From Chlorocebus sabaeus (taxonomy: Eukaryota > Chordata > Mammalia > Primates > Cercopithecidae), in assembly GCF_047675955.1 (NCBI RefSeq), contig NC_132912.1, positions 80,810,382-80,874,381 on the forward strand: a DNA stretch of 64,000 nt. The letters are read 5' to 3'. Each line of letters opens with the position of its first letter. The stretch's first letter is position 1. This document shows positions 37,531 through 48,869 of this stretch, in pieces. The translations under genes were made by a program, and so were the position numbers. Below the pieces are notes generated by a model that was given only the letters and a program-made list of their open reading frames with translations, was not told the origin of the DNA and made no database searches.

Positions 37531-38158
37531 TTTGATATATCCCTGCTTACTCTGATAGTCTTGTCTTTGGCCACTTGTGCCTTATTCGCTATCCTCCTGC
37601 TTTGTATTAGGTATTAGATGGAGAATCGAAACCAAGATCTAGAGGTGGTCCTCAGGATTCTATGGTCATTTAGGGAAAAGAAGCAAAAAGAAAAATCCCT
37701 GGAGTAGAAGAGTATGAGTAGTCCAGGAAGGACAAGAACAGGGCACTTGGGAAGATGTAATGCTGGAGTGTGGGGAAAACTTTCCTAGAGGGGGTGATGT
37801 TAAAACTGGAACTCATGGATGGAAAGGAATTCACAGGGGAGAACTGGGGAAAGGAAAGGGTTTTAGACAGAAGGAACAGTGCTTGCAGGCTCAGAGCCAA
37901 GACTGCTTGTGGTAGGATTGGGGAAATTGCTGAGTGTGTTTATCCATTTCCTTTTCTCTCCTACTTGACGGAGCTCCTAGGATGTCACATCTGCTGTAGT
38001 GGGCTCAAGGAGGTCTCAGTGGAATTAGACTGGAACCCAAACACTGGAATCTCTCAGCTTCTGCCTTGCCATCTGGTGAATGTTCAGGCAGTGTGAAGAG
38101 GCTGCTAAAGTCCTTTGGATTTCCGGAGATTCCAGGACCTGCATAAATAAAAGAAGGC
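37531..38158. other. Unassigned sequence, partly L2-like
   Basis: No gene is visible. The part near 37640-37890 has the look of diverged L2 3' sequence (GGAAAGGGTTTTAGACAGAA), but I cannot align it. Confidence 0.35.
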
Positions 38159-38405
38159 AATTTGGGAGGCTGAGGCGGGAGGATCGCTTGAGCCCAGGAG
38201 TTCGAGACCCAGCCCGGGCAACGTAGTGAAACCTCATCTCTACAAATAATAAAAAAATTAGCCAGGCATGGTGGTGTGCCTCTGCAGTCCCAGCCACTCA
38301 GGAGGCTGAGATGGGAGGATTGCTTGAGCCTGGGTGGTGGAGGCTGCAGTGAGCCATGACCATGCCACTGCACTCCAGCCTGGGGACAGAGCAAGACCCT
38401 GCCTC

Positions 38406-38432
<27 letters not shown>
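38159..38432 (+). mobile_element. AluJ-type SINE, 5' truncated
   Basis: It starts inside the left arm (TTTGGGAGGCTGAGGCGGGA) and ends in a ~27-bp A run. The right arm has GGATTGCTTGAGCCTGGG. Confidence 0.9.
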
Positions 38433-38436
<4 letters not shown>

Positions 38437-38724
38437 GTTGAGGGGAAGGCAAGCAGGAGTGCATCAGTCTGAGAGTCCTGGGAACCTGGAGATAATACTG
38501 AAGGCCTTGATTTTCACCTATTTGTGAAACAAGAGGGTGATGGGGGAGAATGTAGCTGAGGCAAACCCAGACACTGCATACAGGAAGTGGAAATCCTCTC
38601 ACCACCAGTCCTGGGACTGAATATGAAGTCTGAAAGGGATTTCTAAATGCAGGATCCCTGTAAAGACTCAAGAGACTGAATATACAAACAGACAGTGACC
38701 ACACTATAAATAAAAGTAGAACTC

Positions 38725-39160
38725 AAACTGAGAACCTGCTCCGAACCTGCTGCAAGCAGCCCGTGAAGCCAACCTACTGGCAACCGTAACCAATCCTGGA
38801 AGTCAACTAATGTAGGAAGCCAAATAATAACCCCTGTAGTAATTGGCCCGAAACAGCCATGACTTGATTAATAACTGACAGCTTTCCTAATTTTTGCATT
38901 GACTTCCATTTTAGGATCAACAAGATAAAGCAAATATGCAACCCTAAGCCACTATGTAGGATGCTGCTTAGCTGCCCACAGCTTCCCCACGCCAATAGCC
39001 TGAAGTCTTTTTATTACCCACCACTATAAAGCATTCCCATTCCTTACCTGCCTTTGTGTCTCTGCCAGATGCAAATGATGGTGGCTGATTCCCTTGCTAG
39101 AGCAGATTCTGAATAAATAGCCTCTGTTTGTTCTTATTTGGGTGGTCTTTATTTCCACAG
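38725..39160 (+). repeat. Probable solo ERV LTR, family not assigned
   Basis: It ends with GAATAAATAGCCTCTGTTTG, then TTCTTATTTGGGTGGTC and TTTCCACA, the usual poly(A)-signal and 3'-end layout of class I LTRs. A CTATAAAG box lies at ~39024. No internal retroviral sequence adjoins it. Confidence 0.55.
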
Positions 39161-39319
39161 GCTGGAAAACGTTCCCTGAAGCTCTGGATATTCCATTTAC
39201 TTTCTTTCATTCTTGGATCCATTTCCTTTTCTTAGAACATTGGAGAATGTTTTTTCACCATCCACAAACATTTAGCAAGGCTGGGCATGTTTGTGCTGCA
39301 AAGAACACTTTTTACAAGA

Positions 39320-39425
39320 TCAGAGATAGCACCTATATTCCCAGCGCTGCCACAGGTGCTGTGACAGCCAGCAAGTCCTTTAGCCTTCTTGTATCTCCAT
39401 CCTCTTGTAAAATGGGACTAAAGAA
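39320..39425 (+). mobile_element. MIR fragment
   Basis: Sense MIR core: CAAGTCCTTTAGCCTTCTTG, then TCTTGTAAAATGGGAC. Confidence 0.55.
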
Positions 39426-39435
39426 ATTATTTTCT

Positions 39436-39734
39436 GGCTGGGCATAGTGGCTTATGCCTGCAGTCCCAGCACTTTGGGAGGCTGAGGCAGGTGGATCACT
39501 TGAGGTCAGGAGTTCAAGACCAGCCTGGCCAACATGGTGAAACCCTGTCTCTACTAAAAACACAAAAATTAGCTGAGTATGGTAGCACACACCTGTAGCC
39601 CAGCTACTCGGGAGGCTGAGGCAGGAGAATTGCTTGAACCCAAGAGGCAGAGGTTGCAGTGAGCCGAGATTGTGCCACTGCACTGCAGCCTGGGTGACAG
39701 AGTGAGACTCCATCTCAAGGAAAAAAAAAAAAAA
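39436..39734 (+). mobile_element. AluS-type SINE
   Basis: This is a full-length Alu from GGCTGGGCATAGTGGC to an A tail. Confidence 0.93.
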
Positions 39735-40340
39735 TTCTGTTTACCTACTGGAACCAGACCCCATGGTCCTCCAGGTTCACATCTAGTGTAGTGCACCTCT
39801 TAGCACTTTCTCACCGATCCCAGTCAAATAAAAGCATTCAGACCTAGAAACACAGAGATTTTATTTGAAAAGACTATTGCAGTAGGAGGAGGGGACTATT
39901 TTAAGAGGACAACACACAGACCACAAGATCTGCAAGAGTCTCAAGAGAGACCTTGGATATGTGCTCATGAAGGGCAGCTGCTCCATATTCCAGTGCTGGC
40001 TCAGGTTGAAGGTCAAAGTTCAGGAGCTTGTAGGGAGGGAAGAAGCCTAGCTAGAGTTTGGTCAAGTCTTATTAGCGGGTATTTTATCCACCTTGGTGAG
40101 TGGGGATAAACAATTTGGGTAATCATTTATGAGACAAAATTTGGAGGGTTTTTGTCTGGCCTTGTCCTAAGTAAACAGGGGGGCATTCACGAGTCTTATC
40201 TAAGTCGCATGGAGAAGAGTAGTTCTTTGCAATAAGCTATTTGGAAGGATGAAGGGGAGAAGGATTTCCTAAGTGCCATCTTCTAGGAGCACAGGGCTCA
40301 GGCAGAGTTCATCATTGTCATCCATTTATGAATGAATGCA
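39735..40340. other. Unique intergenic sequence
   Basis: I see no gene and no repeat I can name. Confidence 0.4.
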
Positions 40341-40344
40341 TAAA

Positions 40345-40814
40345 CAAATGTGGTAGATGTGTTCAATGAAATATTATTCAGCCTTAAAAAGGAAAGGAAT
40401 TCGTACACATGCTACACCACGGATGAATCTTGAGGACATTATGCTAAGTAAAATATACCAGTCACAAAATGTCAAATATATGATTCCACTTATATGAGGT
40501 AGCTGAAGTAGCCGCATTCATAGAAACAGATGTAGAATGGTGGTTGTTCAGCCTGGCGGGGAGAGTGGGGAGTTGTTTAATGAATACTTCAGTTTTGCAA
40601 AATGAAAAGCTTTGTGGAGACTTTGCACAACAATGTACACAAAAATGTGAATGTATTTAACACTACTAAACTGTACACTTAAAAATGGTTTAGATAGGCC
40701 AAGTGTGGTGGCTCACACCTCTAATCCCAGCACTTTGAAAGACTGAGTTGGATGGATCACTTGAGGTCAGGCGTTCGAGAACAGCCTGGCCAACATGGTG
40801 AAATCCCATCTCTA

Positions 40815-40861
<47 letters not shown>

Positions 40862-41095
40862 TTAGCATGTGTGGTGGCACTTTCTTATAATCTCAGCTAC
40901 TCAGGAGGCTGAGGCAGAGTATTGCTTGAACCCGGGAGGCGGAGATTGCGGTGAGCCAAGATCATGCCACTGCACTCCAGCCTGGGTACAGAATGAGTCT
41001 CCATCTGGAAAAAAAAAAAAAAAAAAAAAAGGGTTTTGATAGTAAATTTAATGTTATGTGTCTTTTACTACACTAAAAAATTTTTTAAAAACTCA
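40345..41095 (+). mobile_element. Old L1 3' end, interrupted by an Alu
   Basis: GAAATATTATTCAGCCTTAA through AACTGTACACTTAAAAATGG is an L1M-type 3' end. It resumes after the Alu with GGTTTTGATAGTAAATTTAATG and an A-rich end. Confidence 0.8.
40697..41030 (+). mobile_element. AluS-type SINE with internal (CA)n
   Basis: The A-rich linker after CTCTACTGAAAA has become a CA dinucleotide repeat (about 40822-40859). A 22-bp A tail ends the element. Confidence 0.92.
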
Positions 41096-42000
41096 ACATT
41101 ATCATTATCCCCTTTGATTCAAGATTAATAAATATTATTTATCAATGGACAACTCAAAAGTGATGGTGAATCTCCTGAGTGGGGGAGAAACAGGGTCTAA
41201 GAAATAATCCCCTGAAGACTCTTGTTTGTGTTATTCCTGCAAAAGCAGCTGAAGCATCTGTTGAGAGGTGGTAGCAAAGGTGAGCTGTTTTAACATCATC
41301 TTTCTGATCATCTTCTAGGAGGGATGACTGAAATGAAAAAGAGAAATATTAATATAAAAGGTTATAATAAAGTCAGGAGCCAGGAGTCAGATCCTGAGGG
41401 TATCTGGTCCAGTAAATTCCAAGAGGTCGGTGGATGAAAAACTTTTGGTCATACAGCACTGCTCATGAGTTTGCCAAAGCTAAGACGTCAATGTTCTTGG
41501 CTATGTTGTCCACTGTCTTGATTCCCTCTCATATAAAGGCATTTGTGACCGGAACCTTTTATCACATTTCCTTTGAGGCTCAAAGAGTGCCTTTTCCAGG
41601 CAGAAACTGGCCCCTGCATGGGCTGCCTCAGTGATAAGTATTTCAAGGTACATATCAAGTCATCTGGGCTTTAAGGCACAGCGCTTCCTCAGGTGCTGAG
41701 GGAAGTGGCAGCTACAAGGCAACCTAGAGTTCCAGTAAAGATCTGGGTTTACAAATTTTAATCTGGATTGTCAGAATTCAGTTCTTCGTGATGCCAAGAC
41801 AGAAGGGAGAGAAAAATTGGAAATATTAATTTGAAGGCTGTAGGCAGATATTAGAGAGAAAAACAAGAGTTTAAATTTGGTAAGGTTTGACAATGTGTGC
41901 AAAACGATAGATGGTTCCTCCCAGGTGATTGAGAAAAAAGCTCAATGGGTATTCAGTAATTGATACGGAGACTCCTGTGGAAGCAGAGTTTAAAAATTGC
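41096..42000 (-). other. Unassigned sequence, possibly an old antisense ERV
   Basis: On the minus strand, 41195-41560 translates into broken phrases such as KTVDNIAKNIDVLALANS, faintly like an ERV env transmembrane region. It lies just upstream of the HERV-H, which may have inserted into it. Family and extent are uncertain. Confidence 0.25.
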
Positions 42001-42301
42001 GGCCGGGCGCGGTGGCTCAAGCCTGTAATCCCAGCACTTTGGGAGGCCAAGACGGGCGGATCACAAGGTCAGGAGATCGATACCATCCTGGCTAACACGG
42101 TGAAACCCCGTCTCTACTAAAACATACAAAAACCTAGCCGGGCAAGGTGGCGGGCGTCTGTAGTCCCAGCTACTCGGGAGGCTGAGGCAGGAGAATGGCG
42201 TGAACCCAGGAGGCGGAGCTTGCAGTAAGCTGAGATCCAGCCACTGCACTGCAGTCTGGGCGACAAAGTGAGACTTGTCTCAACAAAAAAAAAAAAAAAA
42301 A
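42001..42301 (+). mobile_element. Young AluY of Old World monkey (AluYR) type
   Basis: It starts GGCCGGGCGCGGTGGCTCAA with AAGCCTG, has CTAGCCGGGCAAGGTGGCGG and GAGATCCAGCCACTGC, and has a long A tail. The 9-bp duplication AAAAATTGC flanks it (41992-42000, 42302-42310). Low divergence suggests a recent insertion. Confidence 0.92.
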
Positions 42302-42796
42302 AAAAATTGCCTAATAACTGGTCTCCTCAAACCTGTGAACTGCTTGCACTCAGCTAAGCCTTAAAGTACTTACAGAATCAAAAGACTATCTCAATCTTGA
42401 CTCAAAAGGTTACCTACACCCTCTCTGAAACGAATTACCATAAGAACTATTGTTTATAGGAATGCATCTTGATGGGGCGGCTGGGTTGTTATGAAATACT
42501 CAGGAGCCCAGTCCAGCTCTAGGACTCACCCCTGAGCACAAAGGCAATATTGGGCATGCTGGTAAAGGACCACTAGAATCCAGGAGCCCAGACTCCTTTC
42601 TTTGTGGTCAAGAAAGGCGGGAAAACAGGTGCAGGACAGTTACATCCGTGAGCGTAACTAATCCGATAAGCAGAGGTCCACGGGTGGTTACGCACCCTGG
42701 AAAGGAATAAGCATTAGGACCATAGAGGATGCTCTATGACGAATGCTCATCGGAAAATGACTAGGGGGTGCTGGCATCCCTATGTTCTTTTTTCAG

Positions 42797-43360
42797 ATGG
42801 GAAACGTTCCCCCCAAGGCAAAAACGCCCCTAAGATGTATTCTGGAGAATTAGGACCAATTTAACACTCAGATGCTAAGAAGGAAATGGCTTATATTCTT
42901 ATGCAGTACTGCCTGGCCACGTTACCCTCTTCAAGGGGGAGAAACCTGGCCTCCTGAGGGAAGTATAAATTACAACACCATCTTACAGCTAGACCTTTTT
43001 TGTAGAAAAGAAGGCAAATGGACTGAAGTGCCATATGTACAAACTTTCTTTTCATTAAGAGACAACTCACAATTATGTAAAAAGTATGATTTATGCCCTA
43101 CAGGAAGCCCTCAGAGTCTACCTCCCTTCCCCAGTGCCCCCCGACTCCTTCCTCAACTAATAAGGACCCCCCTTCAACCCATTCGGTCCAAAAGGAGATA
43201 GACAAAGGGGTAAACAATGAACCAAAGAGTGCCAATATCCCCCAATTATGCCCCCTCCAAGCCATAAGAGGAGGAGAATTCGGCCCAGCCAGAGTGCATG
43301 TACCGTTTTCTCTCTCAGACTTAAAACAAACCTAGGTAAATTCTCAGATAACCCTGATGG
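42797..43360 (+). pseudogene. HERV-H gag remnant (matrix to start of capsid)
   Basis: ATG at 42797 opens MGNVPPKAKTPLRCILEN and then a TAG stop replaces the next codon. The same frame continues from 42872 through GGETWPPEGSINYNT to 43201. A frameshift carries homology into another frame (NEPKSANIPQLCPLQAIRGG, 43210-43335). Gag ends at FSDNP-like codons near 43355. Confidence 0.82.
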
Positions 43361-43659
43361 ACTCCTTTCCTTCCTAGGCATGGTTAGGTACTTCCGCCTT
43401 TGGATACCGAGTTTTCCATCCTGACTAAACCATTATGTAAACTCACAAAAGCAAACCTAGCTGACCCCATAGATCCTAAATCCTTTCCCCACTCCTCTTT
43501 CCGTTCCTTAAAAACAGCCCTAGAAAGTGCCCCCACACTAGCTCTCCCGAACTCATCTCAACCCTTTTCATTACACACAGCCAAAGTGCAGGGCTGTGCG
43601 GTCAGAGTTCTTACACAAGAGCTAGGACTGTGCCCTGTAGCTTTTCTGTCCAAACAACT

Positions 43660-43736
43660 TGACCTTACTGTTTTAGCCTAGCCTAACGTCTGCGTGTGGT
43701 GGCTGCTGCTGCCCTAATACTTTTAGAGGCCCTCAA
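43660..43736 (+). repeat. pol segment also present at 45086-45163 (copy 1)
   Basis: TGACCTTACTGTTTTAGCCT to CTTTTAGAGGCCCTCAA. This copy sits in its natural place between RT connection and RNase H. Confidence 0.9.
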
Positions 43737-44180
43737 AATCACAAACTATGCTCAACTCACTCTCTAAAGTTCTCATAACTTCCAAAATCTATTTTCTTCC
43801 TCACACCTGACACATACACTTTCTGCTGCCCGGCTCCTTTGGCTATACTCACTCTTTTTGAGTTTCCCAAAATTACCATTGTTCCTGGCCCAGACTTCAA
43901 TCCAGCCTCCCACATTATTCCTGATACCACACCTGACCCCCGTGACTGTATCTCTCTGATCCACCTGACATTCACTCCATTTCCCCATAGTTCCTTCTTT
44001 CCTGTTCCTCACCCTTTTCACACTTGGTTTATTGATGGCAGTTCCACCAGGCCTAATCGCCACACACCAGCAAAGGCAGGCTATGCTATAGTATCTTCCA
44101 CATCTATCATTCAGGCTACTGCTCTGCCCCCCTCCACTACCCCTCAGCAAGCCAAGCTGATTGCCTTAATTCAGGCCCTC

Positions 44181-44252
44181 ACTCTTATAAAAGGACTACG
44201 CATCAGTATTTATACTACTCTTATAAAAGGACTACACACCAATATTTATACT
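44181..44252 (+). repeat. 36-bp tandem duplication within HERV-H RNase H
   Basis: Two copies (44181-44216, 44217-44252) differ at three positions and keep the frame. Each encodes TLIKGL(R/H)(I/T)(S/N)IYT. Confidence 0.95.
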
Positions 44253-45085
44253 GACTCTAAATATGCCTTCCATGTCCTGCACCACCATGCTGTTTTATGG
44301 GCTGAAAGGTTTCCTCATTAGGCAAGGGTCCTCCATCATTAATGCCTCTTTAATAAAAACTCTTCTCCAGGCTGCTTTACTTCCAAAGGAAGCTGGAGTC
44401 ATACACTGCAAGGGCCATCAAAAGGCATCAGATCCCATCGCTCCCATCGCTCAGGGCAATGCTTATGCTGATAAGGTAGCTAAAAAAGCAGCTAGCTTCC
44501 AACTTCTATCCCTCATGGCAGTTTTTCTCCTTCTCATCTGGCCACTCCCACCTACTCCCCCCTGAAACTTCCACCTATCTCTTCCCACACAAGGCAAATG
44601 GTTCTTGGACCAAGGCAAATATCTCCTTCCATTCTATTCTATTGTCATTTCATAACCTCTTCCATGTAGGTTACAAGCCGCTAGCCTGCCTCTTAGAACC
44701 TCTCATTTCCTTTCCATCCTGGAAGTCTGTCCTCAAGGAAATCACTTCTCAGTGTTCCATCTGCTATTCTACTACTCCTCAGGGATTATTCAGGCCCCCT
44801 CCCTTCCCTACACATCAAGCTCAGGGATTTGCCCCGCCCAGGACTGGCAAATTGACTTTACTTACATGCCTCCAGTCAGGAAACAAGTCTAGGTAGACAC
44901 TTTCACTGGATGGGTAGAGGCCTTTCCCACAGGGTCTGAAAAGGCCACTGCGGTCATTTCTTCCCTTTTGTCAGAAATAATTGCTCAGTTTGGCCTTCCC
45001 ACCTCTGTACAGTCCAATAATGGACCAGCCTTTATTAGTCAAAACACCCAAGCAGTTTCTCAGGCTCTTGGTATTCAGTGGCACC

Positions 45086-45163
45086 TGACCTTACTGTTTT
45101 AGCCTAGCCCTCATTTCTGCATGTGGTGGCTGCTGCTGCCCTAATACTTTTAGAGGCCCTCAA
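45086..45163 (+). repeat. Displaced copy of the 43660-43736 pol segment (copy 2)
   Basis: It is nearly identical to copy 1 (a few substitutions and one indel), in the same orientation, 1.43 kb downstream. It lies exactly between truncated integrase and env sequence. Confidence 0.9.
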
Positions 45164-45826
45164 CTGCCACCGTTAAGTCTCTCTTTAAGTGGATAGAAGA
45201 TCTTCAGTGACAAAGTACACTTCAATACTTTCACCCTGATGAAGTCCTATTCTTTACTTTTATACTTACTCTTATTCTTGTTACAGTTCTTATGCCACCC
45301 TCTACCTCTCCTCAGCTATCTCCACCACACTATCAATCTCACTCACTCTCTCCTAGCATTTCTAATCCTTCTTTAACAAACAATTGCTGGCTTTGCATTT
45401 GTCTTTCCTCCAAATTCAATGAGGCCCTGACTCCTGCTGGAAAAAAAAAGGGGCGTGGGTGGACTCTGTATGTTTTTAAATGAAGAATGTTGTTTTTACC
45501 TAGATCAATCTGGCCTGGTATATGACAACATAAAAAAACTCAAGGTTAGAGTCCAAAAACTCACCAACCAAGCAAATAATGATGCTGAACCCCCTTTGAC
45601 ACTCTGTAATTGGATGTTCTGGGTACTCCCAATTCTTAGTCCTTTAATAACTATTTGTCTCCTTCTTTTATTCGGACCTTGTGTCTTTCGTGTAGTTTCT
45701 CAGTTCATACAAAACCGCATTCAGGCCATCACCAATCATTCTATATGGCAAATGCTCCTTCTCACAACCCCACAATATCACCCCTTACCCCAAAATCCTT
45801 CTTCAGTTGAATCTCTCCCACTCTAG
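45164..45826 (+). pseudogene. HERV-H env remnant
   Basis: A short N-terminal env piece (CWLCICLSS near 45390) is joined to the transmembrane subunit, with most of the surface subunit deleted. The rest, from ~45455, reads EECCFYLDQSGLVYDNIKKL (the CC of the CX6CC motif), then a membrane segment, and stops at 45826. Not functional. Confidence 0.8.
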
Positions 45827-45939
45827 GTTCCCACGCCGCCCCTAATCCCGCTTGAAGCAGCCCTGAGAAACATTGCCCATTATCTCTCCGTACAACCCCC
45901 CAAAATTTTCACCTTCCTAACACTACCCCTATTTTGTTT

Positions 45940-46022
45940 TATTTTTCTTAATAATATAAAATAACATTTTTCTTAATAATAATATTATTTTTCTTAATAA
46001 TATATATTTCTTAATAATATAA
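45940..46022. repeat. AT-rich minisatellite in front of LTR7
   Basis: Four to five imperfect units of TTCTTAATAATAT fill the space directly before the LTR, where HERV-H normally has its polypurine tract. Confidence 0.88.
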
Positions 46023-46445
46023 TGTCAGGCCTCTAAACCCAAGCTAAGCCATCATATCCCCAGTAACCTGCACGTATACATCCAGTTGGCCTAAAGCAAC
46101 TGAAGATCCACAGAAGTGAAAATAGTTTAACTGATGACATTCCACCATTGTGATTTGTTTCTACCCCACCCTAACCGATCAATGTTCTTTATAATCTCCC
46201 CCACCCTTAAGAAGTTTGTTTGTAATTCTCCCCACCCTTGAGAATGTACTTTGTGTACCCCCTGCCCCCAAAACATGGCTCTTAACTCCACTGCCTATCC
46301 CAAAACCTATAAGAACTCACGATAATCCCATCACCTTTGCTGACTGCTTTTTCGGATTCAGCCCACCTGCACCCAGGTGAAATAAACAGCCATGTTGCTC
46401 CCACAAAGCCTGTTTGGTGATCTCTTCACATGGACGCGTGAAACA
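46023..46445 (+). repeat. LTR7-type HERV-H LTR (3' LTR)
   Basis: This 423-bp unit runs from TGTCAGGCCTCTAAACCC to GTGAAACA. It has CCTATAAGAACTC as a TATA-like box near 46306 and AATAAA at 46381-46386. LTR7 elements act as promoters in primate pluripotent cells. Here the LTR faces the unassigned DNA at 46.4-48.9 kb, and no exon is recognised downstream. Confidence 0.92.
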
Positions 46446-48869
46446 AAATAAATAATCTCAAAGAAGGATTATTCTTGGTCAGAAAATAAAGTTGATGTCA
46501 TTAAATTCAACTTAATTATTTTAACATATGCGGCAAGAATGGTGATTTAACATATTGGTTCTTTAAAGTTTGCTTTGTGGAAGATTTCATAAGGACGTTC
46601 CAAATGCACCTTTAAAAACCTCTTGAGGCTTGATTCTTCTGAGAGAGAATTTAAAAAATAAACACAAACCTCTTGAAGTTAAGAAGCCAAGGCAAGAATT
46701 CACCATCAGATTTCATCTACATTAATCATAGATTTGAGTAAATTCCTCTCTTCTCAAGGTCACGCAAATAGTCTAAGTTTCCCTGGCCCTCTAGAAGGAG
46801 AACTTCCTTATTCTTTGGTAAGGCTGAGAACCCCATAAGCCAACCCTGTAAAGTCAGCCTCAGTTCCTTAAGACTTACTGGCCATATATTGATTCATTCT
46901 CAGATAAGACATTCTGAACAAAGCCTTATTCAGAATAAGCTTTGTTGTATAACCAATGTTTCCAATTACATCCTCTTAATAAGGAGAACAGATTGTTATT
47001 GAACCTATGCAAATAACTATATTACCTTGGAAATAAGAGTATTCAATAAAAGTTTCCGTATTCGGGAGGAAACAGGTAGAAAAAGACAAATGTTTTGTTT
47101 TTATTAATCTACATATTTTTTAGATAATAGCTTAAAAGAAAAGAGAAAGTAGCCCTCATATCCAGATAATAGAATATTAAAATATTAGCAGCATTCCAAA
47201 CAAAACTCAAATCATTCCTCATCATTTTGCTCAGGCTTATTCTTGTTCTGTTCCATCTTGGGTTAGTAGCCTCGTGAACCCGTTAGCTTCTTAATGAGAA
47301 TGCAGGAAATCCTGGATGGTCCAATGGCATGGGCCCCAGGCTATTTAAGGAATACCATCATAAGCCTGTGCTTGTGAGTACTCAGCATAGTCCTTTGCCG
47401 TGGGGCTCTGAGACCGTCGTTTTTAATGTCAAAGCACTCTGGTTTGTAGCTGATTTGCGAGTGCTTTCCAGGAAGAATCAAAGCAAAACAACAACGAAAA
47501 ACTGTCTCTAGATGCCAAGAGACCAAAAATGACCGTGGTTAACTTATTAACGATAATTTTTCAAAAGTGAAAGATCTGATGAGTTCATTACAAAAATAAT
47601 GCACTTGACAAGGAAATTTGGTTGTTTCTGTGGCATTTAAAATCAGTGAATTTAAAATCAAAGTGACAGTAGAAAAGTCTTAAAGAAAACATAGGAGATA
47701 ATAGGATTGTAAAGAACCTTAATTCTTTCAAGAGTGAGAAGACTTTGTTCCTGTAAGTTATCAAGGACATGAAAAACTGAATGTAAAGCACAGAAAATTA
47801 TTCTGATAAAATAGAATCGTAGCCTTTTAGGCAGATTTCTCAGAAGGTAAAGAAAAATCTTAACCTCTTAAGTACATAAATGATTCAAGAAAATTTTGTC
47901 ATTTAACAGAGAGAAAAGCAGTTTTAATTTTGTATCAACATAATATTTGATATCAAGGCTCTTTTAAGATAGTCTTATAAATAAAGCCACTAAACCTTAG
48001 CCAGTTTTGACTATGGCAAATAAAATTCCCTTTCTGTGCACCTTCTACAGGTTTCTACATCCATTTAGGTTTTGTGCTACCTGTTCTTCTTCCTCATTCT
48101 GGAACAGCCAGTCATTTTACTTTAGGACAAAACTATGCTCCTTTACCTTAACAAAAATACATCCTGAGTACCTTGCATAGAAAGTTCTCTTCTCTACAAT
48201 TATTTTTCCTAGAGAATCTCCTCACAATATTAAGCATAACTTTTTAACTTCTGTTTCAAAGAGATAGCTATGAGGTAGATACCTGTGAGCTGTCAGACAC
48301 TACAATTGTGTAGCAAAGCTTATGAATATACGCTTTACAATGTTTGATAGCTTAGATGTCCTTATAGTACAATTTCTCAATATGGCAAAATACATACAGC
48401 CTTAAAATTATGCTTAGTGATTAATACTTTAATACTTTTTCTTATTAGAAATGATCTAGGTATTTAATGACTATCCATTAATTATCCTAAACTCGCATAA
48501 GTTTTAAGTTACTAAAAGATCTTAGAGACTGTCTTCAAGCTGACATACCACAAAACATAATTATTGTTGAAATGAAGTTGTCAGAATAATAATTTAATTT
48601 AGCTAAACACACATCTCCTGTTTTCATCATCTTAAACATCTAGGAAACATAATGCTAGTTTATTCAATCAGTAGAGCTGTCTAGGTTCAGGAAGAATAAG
48701 ACCAGATAGAAGACAAATGTATGCTTGCATTATGCTGAACTTGAATAACTCAGAAGACAGCTCTTTCCATCAAAAAATAAATATTAAAGTAGTCTTTTTT
48801 TAAAAAAAGAGTTACCTAAATTTTTTGAATTTGAATTCCTAAAACATTTGCATTAAAGTATTAGAAGCT
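46446..48869. other. Long AT-rich unassigned stretch
   Basis: 2.4 kb without an Alu or any repeat I can name with confidence. Minus-strand reading gives only short broken frames. It could be the other half of the old antisense element suspected at 41.1-42.4 kb, or unique DNA. Confidence 0.35.

Larger units (their letters stand above)
43361..45085 (+). pseudogene. HERV-H pol remnant (RT end, RNase H, integrase)
   Basis: The RT-connection part reads LTKPLCKLTKANLADPIDPK (43415 on). RNase H starts at ~44027 with FIDGSSTRPN and includes TDSKYAF with its catalytic-type Asp. Integrase follows at ~44640-45085 (HNLFHVGYKPL, CSICYSTTPQG). A 36-bp in-frame duplication interrupts RNase H. Stops and frameshifts separate the pieces, and the polymerase active-site part is deleted. 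Confidence 0.82.
42480..46445 (+). mobile_element. HERV-H, 5' truncated and internally deleted, with 3' LTR7
   Basis: It contains part of the leader, gag, fused pol segments, a short env and a 3' LTR7. There is no 5' LTR: the copy begins only ~320 bp before gag. Deletions join gag to RT (~43360), integrase to env (~45086-45163) and env surface to transmembrane region (~45415-45455). This resembles the common deleted HERV-H form. All frames are broken. Confidence 0.88.

Noticed and set aside
45455..45826. 123-codon HERV-H env piece as a possible expressed peptide
   Set aside because: It lacks a signal peptide and most of env, and is an ordinary fragment of a deleted HERV-H.
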